Of a DNA stretch of 64,000 bases, positions 25,605 to 34,694 are shown one piece after another. Positions within the stretch are counted from its first letter, which is position 1, and every line of letters starts with the position of its first letter. The notes beneath the pieces were generated by a model. The model did no database searches. It saw nothing but the letters and a program-made list of their open reading frames with translations, and was not told the origin of the DNA. Both the position numbers and the translations under genes were made by a program. Origin of the DNA: Bradyrhizobium sp. Ash2021 (GTDB taxonomy: Bacteria > Pseudomonadota > Alphaproteobacteria > Rhizobiales > Xanthobacteraceae); the NCBI RefSeq assembly GCF_031202265.1, contig NZ_CP100605.1, positions 124,001 to 188,000 on the forward strand. Reading direction: 5' to 3'.

Positions 25605-26698
25605 TGTGGCTACCGCAAATCAAATCCGGGCATATTGGTGGTGCAGTCCGCCCAGGATCGGGCAAACGATAATACGTCCGGCTGTCTCGGCGCCGCGAGG
25701 GACCGGGGCATCCTTGTTCAATGACAAATGAGTCCGCGTGGCGTTGTAGTAATCTTTGTACGACAGCAGAACATGGCGCAGATGGCGTTCGCCAAATATC
25801 ACGATGTGATCAATGCATTCTCTGCGGATTGAACCGATCAGCCGTTCAGCATATGCATTTTGCCAGGGTGAGCGAGGAGATGTCGGGCGGTCTCGAATGC
25901 CGATCGACCGAACCCGGCGGGCATAAATCTCGCCATAAGCTCGATCTCGATCCCTAATCAGGTAACGAGGGATCTGCTCCCAGCCAAAGGCCTGAGTGAG
26001 CTGATTGGCGATCCATTCGGCCGTCGGATGTGCGGTGACCCCAAACCACAGGATCTGCCGCCGGCCGTGGCCCATGATCAGCAATCCATAGAGCAGCCGA
26101 AATGAGATCGTCGGCACGACGAACAGATCCATCGCCGCGATGCCGTCGGAATGATTGCGGAGGAATGTCTTCCAGCCTTGGGACGGCGGGCCCCTCCTCC
26201 GCGCCATATACTTGGCCACGCTGGTCTGGCCGACATCGATGCCGAGCTTGAGAAGCTCACCGTGGATTCTCGGCGCCCCCCACAACGGGTTGGCGATGCT
26301 CATTTCGCGGATCAGCCGGCGAATTTCCAACGACATCGTTGGTCGCCCGCAGCGGCGTCGCGATTTCCAGCGCCAATACAATCTGAAACCGGCGCGGTGC
26401 CAGCGGATCACGGTATCGGGTCGGACAATTGCAAGTGTATCATACATTTCGGGAAACAGCCTGCAGACGCCTCCCAATATCAGCCTGTCAATCGACCGAA
26501 ATGGAAGCCTCTTGGGATTGGCACGCCGCAGCACATTGATTTGCTGCCTCAGCACCACAATCTCTGCCTCGAGCGTTGCGCGCGACCGTAGCAGATCGAT
26601 CACCGTCCCAAAGATCAGTTTGCACAAATCTAACATCGAGCGGCAGCATCGCCCGATTCTCGATCAACCGCCAGCGGATTGGATTTACGATAGGGACA
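25605..26698 (-). mobile_element. Integrase-core element, copy A
   Basis: Ends TGTGGCTACCGCAAATC and, inverted, TGTCCCTATCGTAAATCC. Flanks differ: a synthetase fragment on one side and an IS630 fragment on the other, with no target duplication seen. Copies B and C lie at 38029 and 62632 in the same orientation. Confidence 0.8.
25620..26636 (-). CDS. DDE integrase-core transposase, copy A
   Basis: 338 residues. An N-terminal leucine-rich helix (RATLEAEIVVLRQQINVL) precedes a helix-turn-helix region and the integrase core: DGIAAMDLFVVPT (Asp), PRYLIRDRDRAYG (Asp) and SPWQNAYAERLIGSIRREC (Glu). It ends with the THLSLNKDAPV box. It is IS3/IS481-like in the catalytic half; I cannot place it in a named group with certainty. 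The gene looks intact. Confidence 0.9.
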   Translation of the reverse strand: MLDLCKLIFGTVIDLLRSRATLEAEIVVLRQQINVLRRANPKRLPFRSIDRLILGGVCRLFPEMYDTLAIVRPDTVIRWHRAGFRLYWRWKSRRRCGRPTMSLEIRRLIREMSIANPLWGAPRIHGELLKLGIDVGQTSVAKYMARRRGPPSQGWKTFLRNHSDGIAAMDLFVVPTISFRLLYGLLIMGHGRRQILWFGVTAHPTAEWIANQLTQAFGWEQIPRYLIRDRDRAYGEIYARRVRSIGIRDRPTSPRSPWQNAYAERLIGSIRRECIDHIVIFGERHLRHVLLSYKDYYNATRTHLSLNKDAPVPRGAETAGRIIVCPILGGLHHQYARI

Positions 26699-26915
26699 GC
26701 CATTCGAAGCGCTCAACCAGCCGCCTGGCTTCGACGGCGGGAAAGGCTTGGTAGAGTGAAGCCTTGCTGTGGACGCTGAGATTGTCCTGGACCAGCACGA
26801 TGGTGCTGGCGCTCGCGAAGTGGATGTCAGCCAAATCTTTCAGAACCTGAGCATAATCGACGGCGGCATGGCGATCCGTGACTTCGACACGACGCCAGAC
26901 ATCACTCGGAATCGG
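26699..26915 (-). pseudogene. IS630-family transposase fragment
   Basis: The minus-strand piece reads RVEVTDRHAAVDYAQVLKDL with STIVLVQDNLSVHSKASLYQ and VEARRLVERFEW, then stops at the integrase-core element. VLVQDNLSVHS holds the second Asp of the DDE site. Both N- and C-terminal parts are missing. It is a different IS630 type from the complete one at 12414. Confidence 0.85.
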
Positions 26916-27044
26916 CATGATGTCGCAGTTTGACCCACAAGAGACATCGGCGCATTCCGTGGATGGGCGACGCCCGCTATCCGCCCTTTTAGCGCAGTCG
27001 TCTAAGCGCTACGATGCCACCTGCTGAAGCTTGGGGGGGCGGAC

Positions 27045-28043
27045 ATGAGGCGGCGGGATTTTGTGGTGGGGGCAGTATCGTTTGCTGCCGTAACGCGTGT
27101 CGCGGCGCAGCCTGTCGTCAACAGCCGGCGTTTGGCCATTGTCAATATATCGGCGGTTTAGCATTCGCTGATGCGTGAGGACAGCAACAGCTACTACCGG
27201 GTATTTTTTGCCGAACTTCGGCGTCTCGGGCAGATCGAAGGACAAAACCTTACAGTTGAGCGCTACGGAAGGGAACAATACCTGTCAGACGCAGCCGCAC
27301 TGGCTGCGCAGGTAGTCCGCAGCAATCCGGATGTCATTTACATCATCGATCCCTCCGCTTCGTATTTCAAGCACGAGACCTCGAAAATCCCGATTGTCAC
27401 CATAACGAACGATCCCGTCGCGGCCGGTTTCGCTGAGAGCCTGGCTCGCCCCGGCGGCAACATCACCGGTGTTAGTGCCGACCCTGGCCCGTCGATTCAC
27501 GGCAAACGCATCGCGCTGTTGCGTGAAATGTTTCCGTCGACGTCGAAACTGGCCTGCATCGCCCCGCGAGTTACGTGGGAACGTTTGGCGGGCGCTCCGG
27601 TGCGCGCCGCTGCTGACGCCGCGGGGATTGCTCTCGTCAGCGTGCCGATCGAACTACCCGCCAGCGCAACAACCTATCGCAACGCCGTCGCACAGGCCTC
27701 CCGCGATGGCGCGGATGCGATCATGGTGCTGGATAGCCCAGATGCGTTGGCGAACCGCGCCTCGATCGCTGAGTCACTCGCAGACGCGCGTATTCCGGCT
27801 ATTCATGCATTTGCTGAAGCCGTCGATGCCGGCGGCCTGATGGCTTACTCCTTCGACTTAAGGGAGTTGATCAAGCGGATGGCCGGCGACGTCGACGCCA
27901 TCCTGCGTGGCGCCAATCCCGCTGACATCCCCTTTTATCAGGTTTCCAAATTCGAATTGTCGATCAACCTCAAAACCGCCAAGGCGCTCGGGCTCGCCGT
28001 GCCGGCGACGCTGCTGGCCACCGCCGACAAGGTGGTTGAGTAA
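27045..28043 (+). pseudogene. ABC-type substrate-binding protein with an internal amber stop
   Basis: ATG 27045 encodes a Tat-like signal (MRRRDFVVGAVSFAAV, ending VAAQP) and then LAIVNISAV. A TAG at 27159 interrupts, and the same frame continues HSLMREDSNSYYRVFFAELR to 28043. The remaining blocks (PIVTITNDPVAAGFAESLAR with PGGNITGVS, and LGLAVPATLLATADKVVE) are typical of the PF04392 ABC substrate-binding family. Only one codon separates it from an intact gene. No permease or ATPase gene is adjacent. Confidence 0.85.
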
Positions 28044-28060
28044 AGTCTCCACGTCCGTTC

Positions 28061-28172
28061 ATGGCCCATCGCGTCATTTCATGTGCGCGCAATAATCAGG
28101 TCGCTTTCAGGTCGAAGCGGACATCAGATGGCAGTCGGGACCGGCTGGCTCTGTCGAGAATGACCCAAAGCC
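28061..28172 (+). repeat. Dispersed intergenic repeat, copy 1
   Basis: Contains GCGTCATTTC, GGTCGAAGCGGACATCAGAT and GGCAGTCGGGACCGGCTGGC, then AATGACCC. Similar sequence occurs at 34548-34665, and inverted and partial at 37211-37265. It lies just downstream of an ABC binding-protein gene here, and also in copy 2. Confidence 0.55.
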
Positions 28173-28927
28173 GCCCTTATCAACGGGCGCCGGGCCTTCG
28201 ATACGGACTACCGATTGCCGATCTTGGTGCGGCCAGCCATGTTTGACAGGGTCAAAGGGTTGCGCGATCAATCACCGTGTTGTGGCCATGTGCAATTCGC
28301 CATCGCCCGCTCTGATTTGTCAGAATGAACGACAAGCGGTTTTCGGCCTCGGGACGACGGACGCGGATGGCGGCGAGACCGGCGCGCACCGCTCGCGCGG
28401 CGTCGCCCTCATGCGCGCGCGGCCATTCTCATTTAGAACGCGAATGGAATATGGAGCTTGGGCTGAAGCGCTTCGCCCAGCTCCAGGCACTGTTCGGCGC
28501 CTTGTGAGATAGCCCCAGAAGACGAACTTGCGGAAACGATCGCCTTGAAGACGAGTTCGAGCTGGCGATCATTTCGATCAGAGGAGAATTGCGCCCCTGA
28601 TCGCAAACGCACCGCCGGCGCAACGGGCTCATCGCCTCGTCGGTCATGGGATACTCCTATCTTGAGTGAAGGTTGCGAACCCCTCATCTCAAGACAGGAC
28701 GCTCCGCAGCGCCATCGGGGTGTCCGGATCCGCCGCAGCAAGCTATCGCGCGAGAGGTATAGTCCTGAGACCCCAACGAGAGATAGGCACACAGTGACCT
28801 TGTCCGGAATCAAAATCCGGCCTTTCCGAGAGCCTGTCTTCGTCGTACAATGCGTCCCCTCGAAAGCTCGGGGTGAACACGAGGCGGCGCGAATTCCTCG
28901 GCGCGCAATGGCGGCGTGTTCCGTGCC
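28173..28927. other. No supported intact gene
   Basis: The long minus-strand frame 28433-29167 is antisense to an IS110 remnant and is not accepted. A minus-strand start at 28647 (MTDEAMSPLRRR) resembles the first residues of rhizobial tyrosine recombinases, but the similarity ends after 12 residues. Confidence 0.35.
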
Positions 28928-29077
28928 GCTGATGTTGAGGCGATCTGCAGGGCCGTTGTCCGGCCAAACATGCGGTTCGTGGAGATGAAGACGCCTGAAC
29001 AGCAAGTCTGCCTGATGCTCCATCGCACGCATCATCTCTTCGTCCGTCAGCAGACTGCGGTGATCGATTCGATCTGA
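28928..29077 (+). pseudogene. IS110-family transposase remnant
   Basis: The plus-strand frame reads ADVEAICRAVVRPNMRFVEM, then KTPEQQVCLMLHRTHHLFVR and QQTAVIDSI before a stop. This matches the N-terminal DEDD-domain region of IS110 transposases around EAI-x-EA and the R-x-L-x3-RT-x-L-x-N box. Nothing else of the element is recognisable. Confidence 0.8.
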
Positions 29078-29153
29078 TCGCATCTTGCCGAGTTTTGCAT
29101 TGTAGCACGGGTCGGACGTATCAACCGCTTGGTAAACGGGAAAGTAGCGATCT

Positions 29154-29167
29154 TTGATCTTTATCAA
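29154..29167 (+). promoter_or_regulatory. FNR/FixK-type site upstream of the histidine kinase
   Basis: TTGATCTTTATCAA fits the consensus TTGA-N6-TCAA with both half-sites perfect. Its centre is about 63 bases before the kinase ATG at 29224, which would place a class II promoter start near 29200. FixK2-type proteins use such sites under low oxygen. Confidence 0.6.
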
Positions 29168-29223
29168 GGAGATTAAAAGTCAGTCATGGTGGACGATCCA
29201 ATTGTCTAGTCCAGGCATCGACG

Positions 29224-31344
29224 ATGTCCGATCCACGATCACTAACGCCGCAGATAGATTTCCGCCGAGGCATTAGCTATGCCGGCGGTCTGGTCGCAAT
29301 TGGAGCGATCTATTTCGTCCTGGCAAAAGGCGGCCTTGCTCTCGCCTCTATTAATCCCAGCGCAACGCCAATTTGGCCACCGACGGGTGTCGCGCTGGCG
29401 GCGGTGCTGTTGTGGGGATATCGGACTTGGCCCGCAATTTTCATGGCGGCGATGATCGCCAATGCGACGACGGCCGGCTCGGTTGCCACCGCAATTGCGA
29501 TTGCAACCGGTAACACTCTTGAAGCGGTTGTTGGTGCTTATTTCATCAATCGATGGTCGAGCGGATGTAATACGTTTTCGACGCCAAATTCTGTCGCGAA
29601 GTTTGTTCTGATTTGCGTCGTGATCGCGACACCGATCAGCGCCAGCATTGGACTGACCAGCCTAGCAACCGTCGGGTACATCGAACGGACGAATTTCGCG
29701 AACGCCTGGGTCACATGGTGGCTGGGAGATGTGACCGGCGCGCTGGTCATCGCCCCCGTTATCGTGCTTTGGGCATCAAGCCCCTACCATGCTTTTAACC
29801 GCAAGGAATTTTTGGAGACGGTCGGCGTCCTCGCAACAGCGGCAGCTGTTGGACTCATTGCTTTCAGCCCCCTGATCGAGCAAACGCCGAGCCGAACTCC
29901 ACTGGGTTTTCTTGCGATCCTGCCCATGTTGTGGGCGGCGCTGCGCCGCGGTCCACGTGACACCGCAACGGTTGCGCTGGTGCTTGCGGGCATCACGATT
30001 TGGGGGACGCTCACGGGCGGCGGCCCCTTCACGACCGCGGATCTCAACGTTTCATTCCTGCTGGTGTTGATGTTCTTGATCAGTATTACCGTTCCAAGCT
30101 TGTTACTGAGCGCCGACGTCGAGGTGCGCAAGAAAGCGGAGGGAAGTCTGCGCCGCGCGCAGATTGGACTCGAGCGGAAGGTCGCAGAGCGTACGCGAGA
30201 GCTGGAGCTCGCCAATGCGGCAAAATCGCGCTTTCTTGCCATGGCAAGCCATGATTTGCGGCAGCCATTACATGCATTGGGCCTGTTCGTTGCACAGCTG
30301 CGCACGCCGCTCAAACCGGGGGAAAGGACAAAGACGATCGAGCGGATCGATGCAACGCGCAAGGAAATGGATGAAATGTTCAATTCGCTCCTGGATATTT
30401 CCAGGCTCGATGCCGGGGTCCTTACACCCAAAATTACCGAATTCCCGATCGCGCGCCTGTTGCAAAAAATTGAGACGAGGTTTGATCAGGCAACGCGAGA
30501 AAAAGGCCTGCGTCTACGCGTTAGGCGAAGTGACGCCTGGGTGCGGAGCGACGCCATGCTGCTCGAACGCATACTGTTCAATCTGATATCCAATGCTGTG
30601 CGCTATACGTTGCGGGGCGGGATCATCGTCGGATGTCGTCAGCGCGGTGAAATGTTGCGTATCGAAGTATGGGATAGCGGTCCCGGCATTCCTGAGGATC
30701 AGAAGCAGAATATCTTTGGCGAGTTTTTTCAACTTCCTGCCCCTGAACGGAACCGGTACGGCGGCCTGGGGCTCGGCCTGGCTATTGTCGACAGGCTTCG
30801 CCGTCTTCTCAACCATCAAATCGACCTGGCTTCGACTGTGGGCCGAGGTTCGCGATTCGCGATCCTGGTTCCAATGGCCGATGAATGCGTCACGTCCACA
30901 GCGCCCGTTGACTCACCCCACCCCGGAGCCTTTGCGGTCGAAGGCAAGGTAGTTCTTGTTATTGCCGATGCTCCAATTGTGCGGGAGGGAACGGGCGGAT
31001 TGCTTGGCAAATGGGGATACTCCGTCCTTACCGCCGGATCCGGCGAAGCTGCACTTATCCGACTTGCTGGGCGCCAACAACGCCCCGATCTTATAATCTC
31101 GGATTATCACCTTGCGAGCGGAGAGACCGGGATCCGGGCAATTGAACAAATTAATGCGGCGTTTGGTTCCTCAATTCCAGCTATTCTCATCAGCGGCGAT
31201 ACGGCAGCTGAACCATTACGTGACGCTAAGGATAGAGGATACATTTTGCTGCACAAGCCTGTCGACCCAATGCGGCTCCGCGCTGTCATGCACGAGGTCT
31301 TTAGGGATCATGACGATAGGAGAGACGCCGGGGCAGTTTTATGA
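29224..31344 (+). CDS. Hybrid sensor histidine kinase with MASE1 domain
   Basis: 706 residues. Residues 15-300 form a MASE1-like membrane sensor with about eight helices (NPSATPIWPPTGVALA, then WLGDVTGALVIAP). A short coiled coil (ERKVAERTRELELANAAK) leads to HisKA with the phospho-accepting His near 343 (SHDLRQPLHALG). The ATPase follows, with LFNLISNAVRYT near 450, DSGPGIPEDQ near 484 and GGLGLGLAI near 512. A C-terminal receiver starts near 575, with Asp in LIISDYHLASGETG. The signal is unknown; the FixK-type site suggests oxygen-limited expression. Its stop overlaps the convergent response regulator by 6 bases. Confidence 0.95.
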   Translation: MSDPRSLTPQIDFRRGISYAGGLVAIGAIYFVLAKGGLALASINPSATPIWPPTGVALAAVLLWGYRTWPAIFMAAMIANATTAGSVATAIAIATGNTLEAVVGAYFINRWSSGCNTFSTPNSVAKFVLICVVIATPISASIGLTSLATVGYIERTNFANAWVTWWLGDVTGALVIAPVIVLWASSPYHAFNRKEFLETVGVLATAAAVGLIAFSPLIEQTPSRTPLGFLAILPMLWAALRRGPRDTATVALVLAGITIWGTLTGGGPFTTADLNVSFLLVLMFLISITVPSLLLSADVEVRKKAEGSLRRAQIGLERKVAERTRELELANAAKSRFLAMASHDLRQPLHALGLFVAQLRTPLKPGERTKTIERIDATRKEMDEMFNSLLDISRLDAGVLTPKITEFPIARLLQKIETRFDQATREKGLRLRVRRSDAWVRSDAMLLERILFNLISNAVRYTLRGGIIVGCRQRGEMLRIEVWDSGPGIPEDQKQNIFGEFFQLPAPERNRYGGLGLGLAIVDRLRRLLNHQIDLASTVGRGSRFAILVPMADECVTSTAPVDSPHPGAFAVEGKVVLVIADAPIVREGTGGLLGKWGYSVLTAGSGEAALIRLAGRQQRPDLIISDYHLASGETGIRAIEQINAAFGSSIPAILISGDTAAEPLRDAKDRGYILLHKPVDPMRLRAVMHEVFRDHDDRRDAGAVL

Positions 31345-32001
31345 TTCAGATTTCGGCGACAATTCCCAGCCCATTTTTCCTACCTTTACTACTGCCTCGG
31401 TGCGGCTCGTTACGCTGAGCGCCTTGAGAACGACCGTGATGTGGTTCTTCACTGTCGGTACTGCCATATTGAGCGTCTGGGCAATGACCTTGTTGCTTCT
31501 TCCCTTCATCATGAGCGCAAGCACTTCAATCTGCCGATCGGTCAACCCGAGACCCCTGGGAGAGTCCCGCGTCGCTGGCTTATTTGTAAGCCGCGGACAC
31601 GTTGTTTCCTCCAGAATTTCCGAGGGAATGTAAACTCCGCCGGAGAACACTAACTCAATAGCGTTGAGCATGACCTCACGTTCCGTAGTTTTCGGGATGA
31701 AACCCAGAGCGCCAAGTTTGAAAGCGAGCTTGACTGTGTCTTGATCATCCGAGGACGAGAGAATGATGATAGCAATGGTCGCATAGCGGTCACGCAGTTC
31801 TCGGAGGACAGAGAAGCCATCTCGATCAGGCAAATTGATATCAAGCAAAATGAGGCTGATGTCGGGATGTTCTTCGACGATGTGCATTGCCTGACGGCTG
31901 TTCGAAGCTTGAAATATGACGGCTTCTCGCTTCAGTTGTTTCAAGACAGCGTGCAATGCCTCGCGAATCAATGCGTGATCGTCGACAATAAGAACCTTCA
32001 T
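31339..32001 (-). CDS. LuxR/NarL-type response regulator
   Basis: 220 residues from ATG 32001 behind GGAGAG. The receiver has VLIVDDHALIRE, LILLDINLPDRDG (acceptor Asp near 57), ILSSSDD and FIPKT. The output helix-turn-helix is LTDRQIEVLALMMKGRSNKV with AVPTVKNHITVVLK, typical of the NarL/FixJ class. It faces the hybrid kinase and overlaps it tail to tail, so it is the obvious partner. It is presumably a DNA-binding activator in the cytoplasm. The longer frame to 32037 has no better start. Confidence 0.93.
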   Translation of the reverse strand: MKVLIVDDHALIREALHAVLKQLKREAVIFQASNSRQAMHIVEEHPDISLILLDINLPDRDGFSVLRELRDRYATIAIIILSSSDDQDTVKLAFKLGALGFIPKTTEREVMLNAIELVFSGGVYIPSEILEETTCPRLTNKPATRDSPRGLGLTDRQIEVLALMMKGRSNKVIAQTLNMAVPTVKNHITVVLKALSVTSRTEAVVKVGKMGWELSPKSES

Positions 32002-32627
32002 AAAAAACTCTCCGTCATCCATCGCACGGAGATCCAATTGGAAAAATCATACACCCACCTTCGGGTGTTTGGCGATGAAGAAGCTGGCGGAAGAGTGGCT
32101 CTCGAGACCGTCCATCCTCCATCCCTGGCCCAACCAGCGGCTCGCCGTCAGGCACTCAAGGTGGGAGCCGAACGCCGTTGTGTGCTATGGTTGTAATCAC
32201 CTCACAGTAGGACACCGAAAAAGCGAGCGCGAACTAAGCGAGCGCGAACCAAGAGAGTCGCGGGACTCAGAGTCTGCTTCGCCTATGCGCAATGATGAAG
32301 TGTCCATGATGTGTGTGACCGATGTCAGATTGATGCCGAGATCTGTACGGTACCTTGATCATAGGACCTAGGAACCCCTCTGTGTGGACCTCCGGCTGAT
32401 TTACACACTGCGCCGGTTGAACGATGATCGTCAACAGAACAGCCTCACCGCCAGGAGGTTCTACCAAGCGCGGCCATATGGATCGTTGTCGCAATAGCTG
32501 TCGTGGCCGGGCTCGGCGTGAAGAAGCTTTAGGCTGCGCGTTGTCACGATCCCGCAGTGTGGCGGCGATTTTTTTGTCAAATTCGGTCCCTCTTGAAGCG
32601 TGCTCGCACGCCGGACGGGGCAACCAG
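32002..32627. other. No supported gene
   Basis: About 620 bases between the response regulator and opgC. A plus-strand frame at 32069-32371 has some coding-like sequence (LSRPSILHPWP) but no family I can name with confidence. The promoters of both flanking genes should lie here. Confidence 0.3.
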
Positions 32628-34058
32628 ATGCATGATCGAACTGCCACCTCGAAGCCATTGGTAGACGCGCTGCCGGAGCTGAAAGGCTACGGCCGCGATC
32701 TGCGCATTGATGCCTGCCGCGGCATCGCACTCTGGTGCATCTTTCTTGACCATGTCCCCAACAACATCGGAAGTTGGCTGACGCTGCGGAACTACGGCTT
32801 CAGCGATGCCGCGGAAGTGTTCATGTTCGTCTCGGGTGTGACCTGCGCACTGGCCTACGGCAAGGCATGGCGCTGCGAGGGCTGGACCAGCGTGATCAGC
32901 CGGACGCTGCGGCGAAGCTGGGATATTTATGTCGCATTTTTGCTGCTCACGCTCGCCTGCGCCATCTTGGTTCACCTCGCAGGCGGGGGCCGTCTTGCTG
33001 ACGAGAGCAATACGCGCATTCTGTTGGACCAGCCGGGCGCGACGCTCGCGCACGCGGCGATCCTGCAATACTGTCCGGTCAATACCGACGTGTTGCCGAT
33101 CTTCGTGCTTCTTCATCTCTTGTTCGCGCTGTTGCTGTGGCTGCTGCTGCGGCTGCCGAATGTGACGCTTGGCGCCTCGCTGGCGCTTTATGCGCTCGTG
33201 CATGTGTTCGGCTGGACTATGCCGGCGTGGCCGAACGGCCACTGGGCCTTCAATCCGCTTGCTTGGCAGCTGCTGGTTGTACTTGGCGCGTGGTGGATGA
33301 TCGAGGGCGAGAGAGTGCGGCCGTGGGTGACGTCACGCACGGCGCTTGTGCCTGCCGTTCTCTATCTGGTGTTCAGCCTCATCATCGCATTGAGCTGGAG
33401 GATCAGACCGCTGGAAGCGCTGATCCCGCAGGCGCTGCTGAAGCTGCTTTACCCGATAGACAAATCGAATCTCGATCCATTGCGACTGCTGCATTTTTTG
33501 GCCCTCGCGGTTTTGGCGGCATGGTTCGTGCCTCGCAATTGGCGAGGGCTGACGACGGCGGTGATGCGCGGCGCCATTCTCTGTGGCAAGAGCTCGTTGC
33601 CAATCTACTGCCTCGGCGTTCTGCTGACGCTCGCCAGCCTCCTGGCGCTGCTCGACATCTCGGAGGGGCTGGCGATGCAGATCGCGCTCAGCGTTGGTGG
33701 CGTCCTGATGATGATCGTGGTGGCGACGCTGCTGAACTCGATCAAGATCAAACCCAGGCAGCAGCCGACCGTCGTGCTGCCTATGGGTGTGCGCGCCCAG
33801 CCGCAGGAAGGCTGGGGCACCGTCGGCTGGCGCCTCCTGGAGGCGTTTCACCGAGGGCTGCGCGAGTTCGGATGGGCCGACAGACAGAACCTCGTCATCA
33901 ATTACCGGTTTGCGGAGGGGCAATCCGACCGGCTGCCCGGCCTCGCAGACGAATTGGTCCGGCTCAAGGCGGATGTCATCGCGGCGTCGCCGAAGCCTGC
34001 AGCCATGGCGGCCAAGAATGCAATGGCGACGATTCCATCGTCGGAATATCGCTTTTGA
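32628..34058 (+). CDS. opgC: OpgC-type acyltransferase fused to ABC binding-protein sequence
   Basis: Residues 1-385 form an OpgC-family membrane protein: LRIDACRGIALWCIFLDHVP at the N-terminus, about ten membrane helices, and KSSLPIYCLGVLLTLASLL late in the sequence. OpgC proteins succinylate osmoregulated periplasmic glucans. From about residue 395 the protein becomes GLREFGWADRQNLVINYRFA, EGQSDRLPGLADELVRLKAD and PKPAAMAAKNAMATIP, which is the N-terminal lobe of a PF04392 ABC substrate-binding protein. The junction is in frame. The OpgC part seems full length, so activity might survive with a foreign tail. ATG at 32628 is chosen by resemblance. Confidence 0.85.
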   Translation: MHDRTATSKPLVDALPELKGYGRDLRIDACRGIALWCIFLDHVPNNIGSWLTLRNYGFSDAAEVFMFVSGVTCALAYGKAWRCEGWTSVISRTLRRSWDIYVAFLLLTLACAILVHLAGGGRLADESNTRILLDQPGATLAHAAILQYCPVNTDVLPIFVLLHLLFALLLWLLLRLPNVTLGASLALYALVHVFGWTMPAWPNGHWAFNPLAWQLLVVLGAWWMIEGERVRPWVTSRTALVPAVLYLVFSLIIALSWRIRPLEALIPQALLKLLYPIDKSNLDPLRLLHFLALAVLAAWFVPRNWRGLTTAVMRGAILCGKSSLPIYCLGVLLTLASLLALLDISEGLAMQIALSVGGVLMMIVVATLLNSIKIKPRQQPTVVLPMGVRAQPQEGWGTVGWRLLEAFHRGLREFGWADRQNLVINYRFAEGQSDRLPGLADELVRLKADVIAASPKPAAMAAKNAMATIPSSEYRF

Positions 34059-34430
34059 CAATTCTGTTCAGCACGGGCTCAGCGCGAGCCTTGCGCGCCC
34101 GGGGGCGGGAAAGTCACAGGGGTCTCCTACAGCGTCGGCCCGGAATTTTCGGCAAAGACCTCGAGTTGCTCAGGGAGGTTCATTCCCAGGTCCGACATAT
34201 ACCGTCCTTTCCACCTTGACCGGTCCGAGCCACGCGCCCATGATAACCAATGTCAAAATCGCGGCCCGATCGTTGGGCGTGGAGCTTCTGATCCTGGAGG
34301 CGCGCGGGCCCGACGAGTTCGATTGCCGCCTTCGCGGCGATGGCCAGAGAGCGCGAGACCCTATGTTCAGAGGTGGCACTTTCGTCGACCCAAAGATGCT
34401 CGATTATATGCCGAAGCGTTCCTGATAGCA
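34059..34430 (+). pseudogene. ABC substrate-binding protein remnant (continuation)
   Basis: Frames switch repeatedly, but family blocks follow in the right order: SLARPG, then GVSYSVGP, GIFGKDLELLREV, and MITNVKIAARSLGVELLILE with ARGPDEFD. This is the sequel of the ABC part fused to OpgC. At least two frameshifts and a 3' truncation are present. Confidence 0.8.
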
Positions 34431-34547
34431 GGCATGCCGGAATGACCGTGCGTGGCCTCGCCGCTATTCTTGGCGGATGCGTGCGGGTTATTCGCGCCTT
34501 GTCAGGTGCGAATGAGCGACCGATAGCGCGACGTTATCCTCATGTCC

Positions 34548-34665
34548 GGTATTGGCCCTTCGCGTCATTAGGCGCGGGTTCAATGATCAGTCGCTTTTAA
34601 GACCGAAGCAGACATCAAATGGCAGAAAACACCGGCTGGCTTGGTCGTGAATGACCCTGAGCTAC
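34548..34665 (+). repeat. Dispersed intergenic repeat, copy 2
   Basis: Shares with copy 1 the blocks GCGTCATT, GACCGAAGCAGACATCAAAT and ACCGGCTGGC, then AATGACCC. It lies just behind the ABC remnant, as copy 1 lies behind another ABC binding-protein gene. Confidence 0.55.
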
Positions 34666-34694
34666 CATGCGGCCTACGCGCGACGTGCCGCGTC

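Noticed and set aside
28600..28647. Minus-strand start MTDEAMSPLRRR resembling a tyrosine recombinase N-terminus
   Set aside because: Similarity stops after 12 residues and no further recombinase sequence follows.
28433..29167. Long minus-strand frame of 244 codons starting with TTG
   Set aside because: It is antisense to a clear IS110 transposase remnant (28928-29077), and its composition beyond that is low-complexity.
32069..32371. Plus-strand frame with SRPSILHPWP, possibly linked to a group II intron or other element
   Set aside because: No reverse transcriptase, intron ends or second piece found nearby; too little evidence.
33137..34219. 360-codon plus-strand frame overlapping opgC
   Set aside because: Alternative frame of opgC with Arg/Ala-rich composition and no motif.
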